Shown one piece after another: positions 11,678 to 23,352 of a stretch of DNA of 64,000 nucleotides. The stretch comes from Sambucus nigra. Lineage: Eukaryota > Streptophyta > Magnoliopsida > Dipsacales > Adoxaceae. Location: positions 275,828,109 through 275,892,108 of the forward strand of contig OX422222.1 in NCBI GenBank assembly GCA_949130495.1, written 5' to 3'. The notes beneath the pieces were generated by a model. The model did no database searches. It saw nothing but the letters and a program-made list of their open reading frames with translations, and was not told the DNA's origin. The translations under genes were made by a program, and so were the position numbers. The first letter of the stretch is position 1. Each line of letters starts with the position of its first letter.

Positions 11678-12315
11678 TGATATGAGAAATATAGTACCCC
11701 AGCCACCGAGTTGTTGCAGCTCATGCACCGAAGTTTTATTTATGCGGCCTATATAGGCCACCGCCTTACATATATGGGTCGTAGCTTTACATATTACAGG
11801 GTTCAACACCCAGCCTATCTACCTATCTAGTCGTATCCCTCTCCTTTATAGCTGCTCCACATTGTATGTCACGTGCTCAGGGCATGTGGCACAGCACATA
11901 CACCCGCTATAAATAGGGGTTTGTACCTTAAGATAGGGGGTTATTGGTTCCAACTCTAGGTTATGATCCTAATATCCGTGACTACTACACTAGGTGAAGC
12001 CCTGTCAAACTCTCTACACATCCCCAATATAGCTTGGAGGCTGCTCATATACTTCCCAGTCATCTCTCCAGCTCACCCGGAATGACTACAGACATGTATT
12101 ATTCTCTCTCATCTATCTTGTATGCCTATTATGGCATTATAGACTTGTACTACAATGCATATATAATGAGAGTAGGGCAACAAAGTTGACGTAGGTTCAT
12201 TTCAATAGCCAAACCACTTTATATCTTGTGTTTTGTCTCTTTACATGATTTAAATCTATTCTATACTTGATATTCTAATATGAGAACGACATGTGTCTGA
12301 TTTCTCGTATCAACA
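11678..12315 (+). repeat. E3 5' LTR
   Basis: 638 bp, TGATATGAG...TATCAACA. It contains a G-box CACGTG at 11870-11875 and a TATA box at 11908-11916, both conserved in the 3' LTR (G-box 18834-18839). Confidence 0.85.
11870..11916 (+). promoter_or_regulatory. E3 LTR promoter: G-box and TATA box
   Basis: CACGTG (11870-11875) lies 32 bp before TATAAATAG (11908-11916). The same pair occurs at 18834-18839 and about 18870-18878 in the 3' LTR. G-boxes bind bZIP/bHLH factors in plants; activity here is inference. Confidence 0.6.
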
Positions 12316-12318
12316 TTT

Positions 12319-12336
12319 TGGCCCCGTCTGTGGGAA
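12319..12336 (+). other. E3 primer-binding site
   Basis: TGGCCCCGTCTGTGGGAA, three bases after the LTR. It is close to TGGCGCCGTCTGTGGGAA, common in Tat-type gypsy elements. Confidence 0.65.
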
Positions 12337-12339
12337 GCG

Positions 12340-13110
12340 GGGTATTCAATCCTGTTTCTCTATATTTTGAGTTCTTAACACCTTATTTCAATCGTGGGAG
12401 TCCTTTGGGTCATCATCTCATGGGTGAATTTTGGTCATTAAGCTCGTATTTTGTATAAACATCCTTAAATGGGTATCGTATATGCTCAAATCCCTCCATG
12501 AGCCTCCTTTTTATGACCTTAGATGTATTTTACATGCCCCAGTGATGTTACCTCACCTAGATAGCACTGAAAAATGCAAAAGGCAATAGCCTCACAAAGG
12601 TGGGTAACTAGGGATGAATTTTATTTGCTCATTTGATACTTTCTCACCCTATGATCCAGGATTTTCTACCATGGTTGCCCCATTTTTGGAGAACTTAAGG
12701 ATTGATCTTCCCCTAGTAGACCCTAGTAGGCTTGTTTTTTATGATAGCTAGATGGTTTGAACCCATCTTTGAGGCTCACTAGAATCACATCATCCAACAG
12801 AATGAAGGATGCGGTCTGGCAAGAAATGGCCTGAGTGCCGCAGCCCTTATGGAGAATGTTGCATAGTACATTTCATCACCTGAGAGGACATGGTAAAATT
12901 ATCCTTGGATTCAATTCTGGTACTCATTTGGAGAGGCCTGAGCGGTGACTTCACATGTTCAGCATGCCGTGGCCATAGTAGTATGACTTGGAAAATTGCC
13001 AGGCTACCCCCTTGTTACTATACCTAGCTGATTTCTTTATATTTCTTTCACTACTCACTCCTGCTTGTTTTGTCTTAGAATATATATATTTCAAATACTA
13101 ACAAAGCATA
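12340..13110. other. E3 leader, no gene seen
   Basis: Between the primer site and the first gag ATG. It has many stops in all frames and no recognisable motif. Confidence 0.35.
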
Positions 13111-13620
13111 AATGGAAGGAGAAACCACTCAAAGTGCAGAGATGGAAAATGAGATTACTTAGCTTTACAACCACCTCAATCATTTGTATGACATCCATGC
13201 CTCGCTCCAGACTCAGATCAAATTCCTGACCCAAAGGGTTCTAATGCGAGAAGCTGTAGTAGAACCAAAGGTTGTTGTCCCATCCATCTCGACCGTAGCT
13301 AAAGAGTTCTCCACAACATAATTGGCCGCAAAAAGGATTCAAAATAGGAAAGTGGAAAAAAATTCTTTGAAGCCTATACCCTATTGATTTACGAAGTTGA
13401 AGAGGTGTTGGAACTCATCAAAGAAGACAAATTTATTTGCTGGATTGATAAATTGAAGTCCCCTCCTCATAAGATGGACATAGCCAAATGTTGCAGCTTC
13501 CACAAAGACCATGGACATAGTACTGACAAATGTTTTGCACTTAAAGATGAAATCGAAAGACTTATGAGGCAGGGAATGCTGCAATAATTCCTAAAGGATG
13601 CATAACAGATGCAGCTAGTA
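13111..13620 (+). pseudogene. E3 gag with missing capsid centre
   Basis: An ATG at 13111 starts 'MEGETTQSAEMENEIT' followed by a stop and a helical stretch ('NHLNHLYDIHASLQTQIKFL'). Then, without the usual capsid domain, comes the C-terminal gag part. An open frame at 13384-13587 carries 'KSPPHKMDIAKCCSFH' and the gypsy-type knuckle 'CSFHKDHGHSTDKC', then 'LKDEIERLMRQGMLQ', matching the family pattern C..H.DHGH.T..C..LK..IE.LI..G.L. Gag would assemble particles, but a protein lacking the centre could not do so alone. No in-frame protease follows. I read it as an internally deleted gag. The gypsy call is secure from the knuckle pattern; the deletion is inferred from family length. Confidence 0.6.
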
Positions 13621-14030
13621 TGATAGGTCGCATGCCTCATATCTGCCTTAGCTTCCACTTTATTTTTTATTTTATCTTTGAGAAGCTCTATTGAAATGTT
13701 TCCTTTTGACTTTGTATTTTCCCAACAAAGTCATGAATATACAAATACATGAATATATAAAATTGTGTTAATCTTACCGTATCTCATTTCTTTTATCATC
13801 ATTATATGTTAACTCATAAAAGTCTCTTGTCTTAAACATATTTTAAAATGAAGACAACAAATTGTCTCGGGAGCAACTATATTAATTGGCTCACGACGTC
13901 CCTCATAATGCGTGAGCACATGCTATTTACAATCATAAAGACTAGATCACAAGTATTTGAGAATTCAAGGAGCTTATATTAGCCACTGGGGCTACGAATG
14001 CCCGTTCATAGCACCCGGGATGCAGGAATT

Positions 14031-14258
14031 GGCTTGGGGAAGCCATATAACACCCAGCCTATAAAGGCTTTATATATATCTAATTCTGGCTTGGGGAAGC
14101 CTCATAATACCCAACCTAGGGAGGCTTTATATATATCTAAGTCTGGATTTAGGAATCCCCATAATACCCAGCTTGTAAAGGGTTTATATTTATCCAAATA
14201 TAACTTGGGGAATATTTATAGTACCTAGCCCGGGGAGGCCTGATAATAACCCGATCAA
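14031..14258 (+). repeat. 57-bp tandem repeat, four units
   Basis: Units start at 14031, 14088, 14145 and 14202, an exact 57-bp period; units three and four are more diverged. Because 57 is divisible by three, a frame stays open over 13998-14228, giving a 19-residue repeat around 'GLGKPHNTQP' and 'ALYIS'. Tandem repeats in this position are known from Tat/Ogre elements. Whether the peptide is made is unknown. Confidence 0.8.
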
Positions 14259-14977
14259 AGAGACTAAGAGAAGCTACGAAAGTGGTTTCACGATAAAGAA
14301 ATTAAAGGAACACATGGAAGACAACCGTACAATTAAAGCGACTAAAGGTGTTGTGGTACCAGCATCCTGAAGCATATGAAAGCTATAAATAATAGACGAC
14401 TGCAGTACAGTATAAAGTCCAAAGGAATGGTAGCTCAAATGCTGCGGTAGGATAGCAACCCAGTCGCAACCTCAGAATTGCTATTCATCAAGACTTGAAA
14501 AATTGGGGAAATCAAGGGCAAAGAAGCTAAGCCACATCCCCAAAGCCATTTTCCTTTGGCACCGCAGCTTGGGAAATGATAGGAACAAATATGGAACGAA
14601 AAATATGAAAAATGTCAAGGTAAAAAATAACAGGCCGCAACTTATTTCAAGGATTCCTTTATAAGGTGTTATCACGACCTTATGTCCATATTATCGTTGT
14701 TGAATAGAAGTTTTGCAAGTTGTTCATTCAAGCAATCAAATATATATGGAGACATCGTTCATTCAAAATATTAAAGTAGACAGCAGAGGAATAAGCAAAG
14801 TAGAGCAATTAAGGAAGCAAAAATCAATTGTTTCAGATTAAAGGTTGTAGCCTGAGTTGAAGGTGTACAAATGTCAAGTTAAAGCATAGATAAGTGACCG
14901 CAAATTAAATAAAGTTCAAGTGAAGAAATGCCGCAGCCATGTGTACATTACAAAAAAGGAAACAAAAAATCATAAGT
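14259..14977. other. E3 spacer, no gene seen
   Basis: Lies between the tandem repeat and the 3' end of the antisense gene. Its frames are short. It probably contains the terminator region of the antisense gene, but no clear signal is visible. Confidence 0.3.
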
Positions 14978-17154
14978 CTAGGAGGCATCATCGTCTTCAT
15001 CATCTCCATTTTCACCCTCTACAGTTGTCTCCATTTCAGTGTCCTCCGTCGCGGCCTCCTCTAACTGGTTCTTAGCTCTCTCCTCTGTCGCAACCCTCAT
15101 CCAGGGTACACAGGCAGTGCGTTCAAGATCACCAACACCCCAGGACATCATTTGGTACTTAGCATCCAGAAAGTTCTTGGTGACCCTATATCTTAATTCC
15201 TAGTAGTCCTGGATGTATGCCTTATTATTAGTGAGGAAGAAGTCCTTTAGCTTGTTGTATGAAGCCACAACAGCTTCTGTAGCCTGATTGAGGGATGCGG
15301 AGTAAAAGTCCTCCATCGACTTGATGGTTGCGGCATGCTCAGTCTCCCTTTGGCTCTGTTCCTTCTGAAGTTCCTTCAGTTGGGTCTTAAGATTGGAGAC
15401 ATGTTTAGCTTCTACACCCTGAAGAGATGCAGTGATCGTAGTCAGTCTTCCCTCAGCATCATTCTTAGCCTTGGCAGCAGTTTCAATGTATATTAGGGAT
15501 GCTTGGAGAGCTATAGCAGAAGATTGCTTACGAGCCTCAAAAGATGAAGCCTTGGCACTCTCCAAGTTTGCAACATGAACCCTCTCTACGGCCTCTTTTA
15601 GCCATCACAAACCTTCGTACTTTAGCCTCTGCGACATCACAACGTCTGTGGCCTATAAAAAAATTAGATGTTAGAAACAAAATATGAGATAAAAAACAAT
15701 ATTGAAAAAGAAAAATTACCCTTACCCTCAGCAGGGTGTGGAGGGCATATTCTTCCAGGTGCTCATGATCCTCCTCCACTAGACAATCCAGGTCCATATA
15801 GTCAGGAACCTTTCGCATCCTGTGGACTGCCTTGACAGTTGTATCCCAAGATGATTATGGGTTTGGTCTCTGTAATTGAGGCCACAAATGGCCATCAAGG
15901 CTAACACTAGCACGACTTTGGGGAGGTGCCAAGTTGGCATTGACAACCATTATTACTGGAGGAGGGGGAGAATTGGAGGTGGTAGCTTGAGACACTCTGC
16001 AGTCACCTTGAATCTCAGAATCAATGGGCATCGAACCTACTACATCTAGGTGGCTGCCAATGTCATCATTAAACTGGCCCTTAGGCCTTTCTTGGGCCGC
16101 AGACTCCTCAACCTTCACAATTAGTGCAACGGGATTTATTTGCGGTTCCACGTTAGACGCGGCTGGACATTTGTCCTTGTCCTTTTTCTATTTTTTCCTT
16201 GCCTAGCTGCATTATTGAGGGCAGTCGCGTCCTCATCCATCTCATCTAATTGAGATGCCAAGATCTCTTTGTCTATCTCCTCACAAAAAAGGGAATAAAG
16301 TAAAAATTAAAAATGCAAAGGTAACTGTCGCAGCTTGAATAAAGAGGAGATTATTACGTTCTACATCCATCACTTTTGGTAAGGATTTGTTGTGGAAGTA
16401 GCTACCCTCAATAATTGAAGCAGAAGTCACTAAAGTGCTAAAGTTTTTGTCCTTAGCACTTATAGTCACAACCCTTCCTACTATTCTCTCCTGCCGCTCA
16501 CCGAGGTACAAATTATCAAGATCTGCATAAGAGGTCAATATTAGTATAATATAATAAGAGGACCAAGGAAAATGAAGCTTCAAAATAGGACGCGACATGA
16601 TTTCAAAGGCTACATCCTTATGTACCTAGCTTGGATGGTCGTCCCCACTACCGTGGCATCCTATGTGATTTTTCTCTCTCTGACTCATCTGGGTGGATCT
16701 CCCACCCTTCTCCAAAAATGTAAAAATATTTTCCCTTCCAGTTCTTTACACTGGAAGATCTTCCAGTATATAGGGTCTCTTCATTATTGCGGAGGGCAAA
16801 GCAGTAATACCAAGAAAACTTTACGGAATTCTCCTTTGGTCTGTAAAAATGGAAGAACTTCGCGAGAGTTATATCCCTTTTGAACTTATTCTTACAAAGC
16901 ATTACAGAAGCAAGAATTTCCCTCCAATCGTTGGGATCTAATTGGGTTGGGTCTAACTTTATTGCACTAAATATTTTCATAATTGGGACTGGCATTGGAA
17001 GCCGCAACCCGTATATGAAAGCATGGAGGGGGAAGTAGACCCCATTATCAGCAATCACAGAGCATGGCCTCTGCTCCGCGGAAAGTATTAAGTAAATCAC
17101 ATTATCTGGAAACTCAAATGCCTCAGCAACTTGATTGACCCATTTCTCAGTCAT
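14978..17154 (-). pseudogene. Antisense gene in E3, 'putative gypsy type transposon' family
   Basis: On the strand opposite to gag. The N-terminal part (17154-16648, 168 residues) contains 'FPLHAFIYGLRLPMP' and 'LDPTQLDPNDWREILA', the pattern of the plant domain called putative gypsy type transposon (PF04195, from memory). The middle (about 16600-15855) is broken by stops and probable introns: an acceptor-like TTATGCAG lies at about 16524, and a proline-rich piece 'SNSPPPPVIMV' at about 15970. The end has a clear GT-AG intron (15653-15725) and then a long coiled coil rich in A, E, K and Q, and an acidic tail 'GENGDDEDDDAS' stopping at 14978. In the last exon two in-frame stops occur: TGA at about 15605 and TAG at 15200-15202, otherwise open to 14978. 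Such extra genes are known in Tat-type elements; their role is unknown. Confidence 0.6.
15653..15725 (-). other. Intron of the antisense gene
   Basis: On the reverse strand the donor AGG|GTAAGG is at 15725 and the acceptor, a T-rich tract ending TATAG, at 15653. Length is 73 bp, typical of short plant introns. Splicing joins '..EEYALHTLLR' to '..ATDVVMSQRLKYEG' in frame with the coiled coil downstream. That an antisense frame only makes sense after splicing is good evidence that it is a real gene. Confidence 0.65.
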
Positions 17155-18643
17155 AATATTGCGAACATTTAAGGTTTCAGGGGGGTCTCTCTACTCTATT
17201 AGATGGGCCTGTAGGTGCATCCTGGCTTCAAAAGGTCCAACTGCTGCTGCCTCATGATCAATAGGGTTGTTATTGAAGTTGGTTTCCTCTTCCATTGCTG
17301 CAACCTCCGTACTTTTCCTACAAGAAGAATCTATGGAGTCAGAGTCTTGAACAACGTAGTTTGGGCAATCTTCGAGCAGTCAAGGCCCAATTGTCTTTAG
17401 AGAATGCACGAATGGGATTTCAGGAGGAGAAAACCCAAAATGAGTGTTCCATAAGTCCTTCAGAAATTCATCAGGATTCCAACTCATATGGATGCATCAA
17501 TACCTAAAAAGCGGAAAGAATTCAATATTAGGTGCTACATCCAATATGGTCAGAGATGCCTCTTAGAGGCCACGGTAAGAACAACATAACCAAAAAAAGT
17601 TTGAAAGCTTAAATGGAAGTTTCAACAATTACAGCCAACTACACTACCAGCATTAGAATCCTAAAGATCAAGCTACTGCCGTGGCATGTTATTTTATTGG
17701 GAAGGGAAACATTGGGCATGTTCTTATTTGTCGCAGTCCTTCAGTTCAGTGGCAAAAGGGCCGCGGATAACTAGATTAAGGATAAACCCTAGGGTCAAAA
17801 GGGAATTATCATCATTGAAGTATAGGCGTGTTTCTGCAATAAAATACCACAAGATTATTCTACCTGCCACGTTAAGATTCATAAAGAGGTTAATAACGAA
17901 AGTTGTCTAGTCTAAAGATCGAAAACCTAGAATTTAAAGGGTTTGCTCAAGAACACATAGAACATTAAGAACAGAGACGGTATGTTTTCAACCTATGAAA
18001 TTATAAATCCAGCAAATTTGATTTAAACCCTAGATCCTACACAAGTATAAGGGATTCAAAAACCTAAAGCCAATAAGTTTCATTTACTAAGTCATCATGG
18101 ATGATTAACAGTTTATTTCATTGATTGAAGATTGATTCAATTACAAACCAGTTATCTATTATGATCCAGACAAATTAATGGATTCGAGTGAGTTCATTCC
18201 AGTATCGATTTAGCAGTATGGACCCAATTCAGAATTAGTTGTTTAAATATGATCCAACAAAAGAGGTGGATCCGAATAGTTCATTTTACAATTTTACAAG
18301 AAGAAATCAAGAATATTCAAAAAAACTGGAATTATAGAGCTACTGAGGAGGTTTTGGTTTAAAATTTACCTGGAAATCAGTGGGAATCAGTTTCTTAGCC
18401 TCTTACAGCCACTGGACACCGCCTGATGCTCACCAAAAAACTCAAAGGATGAACTGACAAGGGTTTGCTCTCAAATAATTGGAAAACGTAATAAAGGCCA
18501 CGGCTAGATCCATTTATATAAGAGGGAGCGACAAGACGAAGCATCATTTTGGAAATAGCCATTGCAGAGATGGAACGCCGCGGCAGTCTAACATCAAGAT
18601 GCACCACCAAGTCACCCCTTGGCACTACTACTTAGGGGCTTAT
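17155..18643. other. E3 internal, no gene seen; polypurine tract at end
   Basis: Upstream flank of the antisense gene, possibly its promoter, then AT-rich sequence. The purine-rich 'acttaggggct' at about 18630-18640 precedes the 3' LTR and is the likely plus-strand primer. Confidence 0.4.
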
Positions 18644-19278
18644 TTATATGACAAATATAGTACCCCTATCGCGGAATTATCGGAAGGAATGAACTAAAGT
18701 TTTATTGCTACGACTTTACGTATACATAACGCAGCCTTACATATATGGGTCACAGTTTTACATATTACAGGGTGCATTACCCAGCCTGTCTACCTAGCTG
18801 GTCGCATCCCTCTAGTTTCTCCACATTGTATGTCACGTGCTCAGGGCATGTGGCACAGCATATACACCCTTATAAATAGGGGTTCGCACCTCAAGATAAG
18901 GGGTTCCTGGTTCCAACTCTGGGTTCTGATCCTGAGATCCGTGAATACTACACTAGGTGAAGCCCTGTCAAACTCTCTACACACCCCTTATATAGCTTGG
19001 GAACTTCTCATCTATTTTAAAGGCATCTCCCCGGCTCACCCAGAATGACTACATACATGTATTATTCTCTATCACCAATCTTGTATGCCTATTATGGCAT
19101 TGTAAACTTGTACCACAACGCATATACAATGAAAGTAGGGAAACAAAGTGGATGTAGGCTCATTTCAATAGCCGAACCACTCTATATCTTGTGTTTTGTC
19201 TCTTTACATGATTTATATCTATTCTATACTTGATATACTGATATGAGAACGACATGTGTCTGATTTCTCGTATCAACA
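18644..19278 (+). repeat. E3 3' LTR
   Basis: About 635 bp, highly similar to 11678-12315 with scattered substitutions and small indels; its first bases are changed from TG to TT. It ends CAACA, followed by TSD ACGAG. Confidence 0.85.
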
Positions 19279-19298
19279 ACGAGCTCGTTTGAATTTTA

Positions 19299-20400
19299 TC
19301 TAAGAGAAAGTTTTATAATTACTCCTATTTTTATTTTTTATTTTGGCGTATCCCCTTACATAAACACGGCACCTACAGGACTTCTTGGTACTTGAAGAAA
19401 ATGTTGAAGACCGTTAAAGATTGGAAGATTTTTTCATCTCAACATGTGTGGAAGAAGTAGTGATCATGAGACCTTAAATGATTTTTGTGGTTTAAATCGT
19501 TTTAAGAGGTTATTTAATTAAAACGAAGTTTAAATTTTTATAGAAAAATAGTTAGATTTTCGACGCCTCATTTGAATTAGAACAGGTGTCGTTTATACAA
19601 GACTACCCTTTGTTCGAACAAGTTTTGTTAAAACTTCAAACGACCCCATTTTCCTTCACTATCTGGAATGTCATTCGAAGACTTCGTTCAAAGTCATTCA
19701 AAAGAGGTATTGGGTGTCGTTCGAATGACTTCCCATTTTGTTTGAATGACCGGAGGACATTTTCTTTTTAAATGATATAATTCCAAATGTTTTGTGTTTA
19801 TCCTCTTTATCCAACCTTCTTATAAAAAAGATAAACATGATTACACCTCTTGAGAACTATTTTCAAAAACAAAAACACCCTTTGTGAGTTCTCTTTTTGT
19901 GATCAAACACCTCTGTATACACTCCAAACCACTTATAATTATTGAAGATAACTTTACAATGTCACAAGAAGGTTTCTTGTCTACATAACTTTCTAGAGAT
20001 TTTTCTATACTGCTGATTGTGAACTGAGGTTTCATTACCTAAGAAGAAGGAAGGTTGATCGGTGGATACCGAAGGTAGACTGTTACCGATGGATGTCTCT
20101 AGAGTTAAGTCATATCTCTTGAAGTTATGAAGACTCTATACATCTCAATCAGCGTATATAAGTTTTGTAAGTCAATTGTTGTTTAAAATTGTTAATAGTG
20201 ACGAAATAAATGGTTTTACCCTTTTAGGGATTTTTTCCACATATCATATGTTATTTGCATGCTCGGCTTGTTAATTAAAAATTAAAATTATCTTGTATGC
20301 ATGCCATAATTAATTGAAGTTTAAAAGTTGTTAAAAATAAATTTTTGTGTGTGTGGCAATTAATTATACAAATCAGTCCATTAGATCACGTGCACTCTCA
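19299..20400 (+). repeat. E2 5' LTR
   Basis: 1102 bp. The expected TG start is TC here. It contains a TTCGAA-type motif cluster (about 19560-19760) followed by TATAAAAAAG at 19821. Confidence 0.8.
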
Positions 20401-20505
20401 AATTGGTATCAGAGCGGGCAACACTATTAGATCATGTGATTGTAATTTTGTTTACTTTCTTTTGAGTTTCCAATTTCTCAAATTGGTATCAGAGCGGGTT
20501 ACACT
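20401..20505 (+). repeat. E2 leader with duplicated primer site
   Basis: TGGTATCAGAGC occurs at 20404-20415 and again at 20485-20496, each preceded by 'tctcaaat' and followed by a similar 'gggnnacact...atcntgtgat' stretch. The duplicated unit is about 81 bp. Only the first abuts the LTR. Confidence 0.75.
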
Positions 20506-20689
20506 AAAATATCGTGTGATCCTTTTTTGAAAAAAAATGATATCATTTTTTTCTAAAAGGGTTGATCTTTAAAAACTTTGGTTTAATGGATAATCTGTAT
20601 AATCGAATGCCCATTTTTATGGTTCAAACTATGCCTACTGGAAAGCAAGAATGAGTTCTGCTTATAAATATATTGATTAATGCTTCTAG

Positions 20690-22300
20690 TTAGTATGTGA
20701 ACGAGAGTGGACACCACCCACTGTGATAGTTGATAATGTCAAAAGTATTAAACATGTTTCTTCATGAACTGAGGACGATTTTAAATGGAGTACTTATAAC
20801 TCTCGTGGTTTAAGTTCTTTTTCTGAAGCCATCACCCCTGACGAGTTCCGCCGCATTATAATGTGCACCACGTCGAAAGAAGCTTGGGATACATTCCATC
20901 TCACTCATGAGGGTACCAATTTTTCGAAAGCTTCTAAGCTACAAAAACTCACCACATAGTTTGAGACTATTGTCATACTAGAGTTTGAGTCTTTCGATGA
21001 GTTTTATGCACATTTACCGGACATAATTAATTTTATTTTTAATCTGGGTGAGAAGATGAGAGTTGTTAAGAAAAAATTGAGATCTCTTCCAACCAATTTT
21101 ATCCCTAAAGTCGTTGTTTTGAATTCGTTGGGAATATTAGATACTCTTAAGTTAGAAGAGCTTGAAGGAGACCATCAAATGTACGAGATAGATATCTTTC
21201 CCAAAACTGAAAAACCTAAGGAAGTAGGGATTGCTTTGAAAACTCAAACTATGAAAAAAAATGAAAGAAAAAGTTTGTGATTCTAAGTGTGAGTTTGGTT
21301 TTGAGTTGGATTACTTAGCCATTTTTCAAAAAAATTCAAAGAATTTCTCAAAATTTCCAAAGAAAAGATTTTTTAGAAAAATAAAAATAAGAACGAGGGC
21401 AAGAACGGTGAGAGAAAAGATAACAAGGCACAAGAGTATCCCGCTAGGCTTGAGAAATAGAGCAAGAAAGTTACAAATAAGGCCACTCTTATAAATAGTG
21501 ACGTCGAGTCGGTTAAATTAAGAATCACCACATGAACCTTATATTGTGTTCATGTTCATTCACATTAGTACTTCTATTTTTTTCCACATCGATGATGATA
21601 TATCTAAACATGCAAGCCTCGATGATGTTTCGATTCATTCTGAAGAGAGTAATTGTGAGGAAAAAAATTTAAGTGAGGGGGAAGGTGGATTCCAAAAATA
21701 TTTTAGTGATATTTATACTGAGACTTTAGAAATGAAAAAGTAATAAATATTTATCTTTTAGGGTGTTAGATTTGGAAAAGGAGGTGAAAGTATTGGGAGA
21801 GAGTGAGGCGTCGGTGAGTCAACTCGAGAAGGTGAAAATTTCTTTGTATGAGTAGTTGATTATTTTAGATAGGGAGAAGACCGATTTGACAAATACCGTG
21901 GCGATTCTTATGAGAGATATTCAATCTACATATGAGACTCGCGAGAAACTTAAACACTGTTTATCCCAACTCGAGAGCGATATCAAATGTGCTTGGTATC
22001 CACTTCCAAATTCGCACCTGAGTTAATTTTTGAGTCTGTGATGGATCGTTATGTCCCGTGTCCTAACCCACCTAGGAGACCTAACATACCAAGGATATCT
22101 CATCCTAGATGTTTTAAGAAAGGTGTACCGAATCCCATGTATGTTTGTTCCCATTTCAAACAAATAGATCTCCTTAGAGAGTTTTGTTTTAAGATAGGGA
22201 GAGTTTCTCATATGGTTGTTCCCACACGAGCTCCTATAAAGGTTCCCTTATGCACTTCCACATATTACTCCGCATCCTCCCACGCATCATGTTAGATATT
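20690..22300 (+). pseudogene. E2 gag, copia UBN2 type, broken
   Basis: Translation shows a copia Gag with the UBN2 capsid domain: 'TSKEAWDTFHLTHEGTNFSK' (about 20873-20932), a TAG stop after 'LQKLTT', then 'FDEFYAHLPDIINF', 'VVKKKLRSLPTNF' and 'LDTLKLEELEGD' (to about 21175). This follows the family order 'AW..L...HEGT', 'F..RF.DI.N', 'KILRSLP', 'LEEL.G.L..YE'. An acidic/basic linker and broken coiled-coil part follow (21260-21980), and a knuckle-like 'VCSHFKQIDLLREFC' (about 22145-22190) with a changed second cysteine. Gag would form particles. No protease or RT follows; the sequence turns non-coding until the E4 insertion. The same end point is seen in E6. Confidence 0.65.
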
Positions 22301-22662
22301 TTGAGAGTTTTTGAGAGAATAGATTATTTAGTAAAGACTTCACAACATTTGATGAAGGAATTTCTTAGGATGTCATATCCTCTGGAGAAGTCCCCCGAAC
22401 TTAATGATTGAGGATGAGACTTGTTTCTAGAATGGGGAGCTTATCATATTCGTACTTTACAACCCTATTTCGAGAATTTATTATCATTGTATATGTGTAT
22501 TTTTCTTTTGGATATTTTTAGAAAAAAAATCAAAAAAATAGTTTTATTTTTCTTGAAAAATACAAAAATATTATTAGTTTTTTTTAAAAGGAGAAAAAAA
22601 TGAAAAAAAATATTTTTGATAAAACTTTTGAAAAAGACAAAAAGGGCTTTGTATTTCTTCTG
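22301..22662. other. E2 internal, non-coding
   Basis: AT-rich, A/T runs at 22515-22615, no gene. It ends at TCACC (22663-22667), the left TSD of E4. Confidence 0.4.
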
Positions 22663-22667
22663 TCACC

Positions 22668-23352
22668 TGTGACACCCAGCTCAAAATAATAACGGGTGGC
22701 CAACCCTATACTAAAATAATCACGAATCTCAAGTGGATCATTCTCAGCATCTACTGACGATTCTAAAATAAACACGGCTAACTACCCAATACTACAAAAA
22801 GAGGGTATCAAAAAAAAATTTAAACAATTTATTTATCTCTTAAAGCAAAACCATGCAACAACATAACCAACCACATAACAATGGCATATGATAAAGAACA
22901 CACACATGTGATATAAAAGAGAATAATAGTAGTGTACAATAAAATCTACAAAATGAATTACTCGAATATGCTATTGGGTCACAGACAATACAATAATCTG
23001 AGAAGAAAGATATAAAAGTGCTACACTATAACACTTGCGTCTAAACCCGACATAAAAACTGATTCTTAATGTAGATACACAAAGATAGGAATCGACTATA
23101 TCAAAATGCCGCAACAGTCCGCTACTGCCACAGCTCCCCAAATAAACTGGATGGATATCATCAATGGCGTCCTTGTGGAGGAACACCTAAAATAATACAA
23201 TACATATACAAGGCAAGGGAAAAAAATATAAACGGGTCAGATCCCGAGGTGTGAAAACATTTTATAGCAAGTGCATTAAAATGCATAACAATTATAAATG
23301 CATTATGACATGATTAAAGGGGAGTCGCACTCTCCATAACATTTATCATACT
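22668..23352 (-). repeat. E4 3' LTR, truncated
   Basis: 685 bp matching 25014-25690 with small indels. The similarity stops abruptly after 'ccataacatttatc', so the U3 part and the polypurine tract are missing. Confidence 0.85.

Larger units (their letters stand above)
11678..19278 (+). mobile_element. E3: Tat-like Ty3/gypsy derivative without pol
   Basis: The LTRs at 11678-12315 and 18644-19278 are strongly similar and end CAACA. TSDs are ACAAG (11673-11677) and ACGAG (19279-19283), one mismatch. The primer site TGGCCCCGTCTGTGGG follows the 5' LTR, and a purine tract 'acttaggggctta' precedes the 3' LTR. The internal 6.3 kb holds a shortened gag (+), a 57-bp tandem repeat and an antisense gene with an intron, but no protease, RT or integrase. 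Tat-lineage gypsy elements are known for extra, often antisense, genes and tandem repeats between coding and 3' LTR, which fits. It must have moved with enzymes supplied in trans. Confidence 0.8.
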
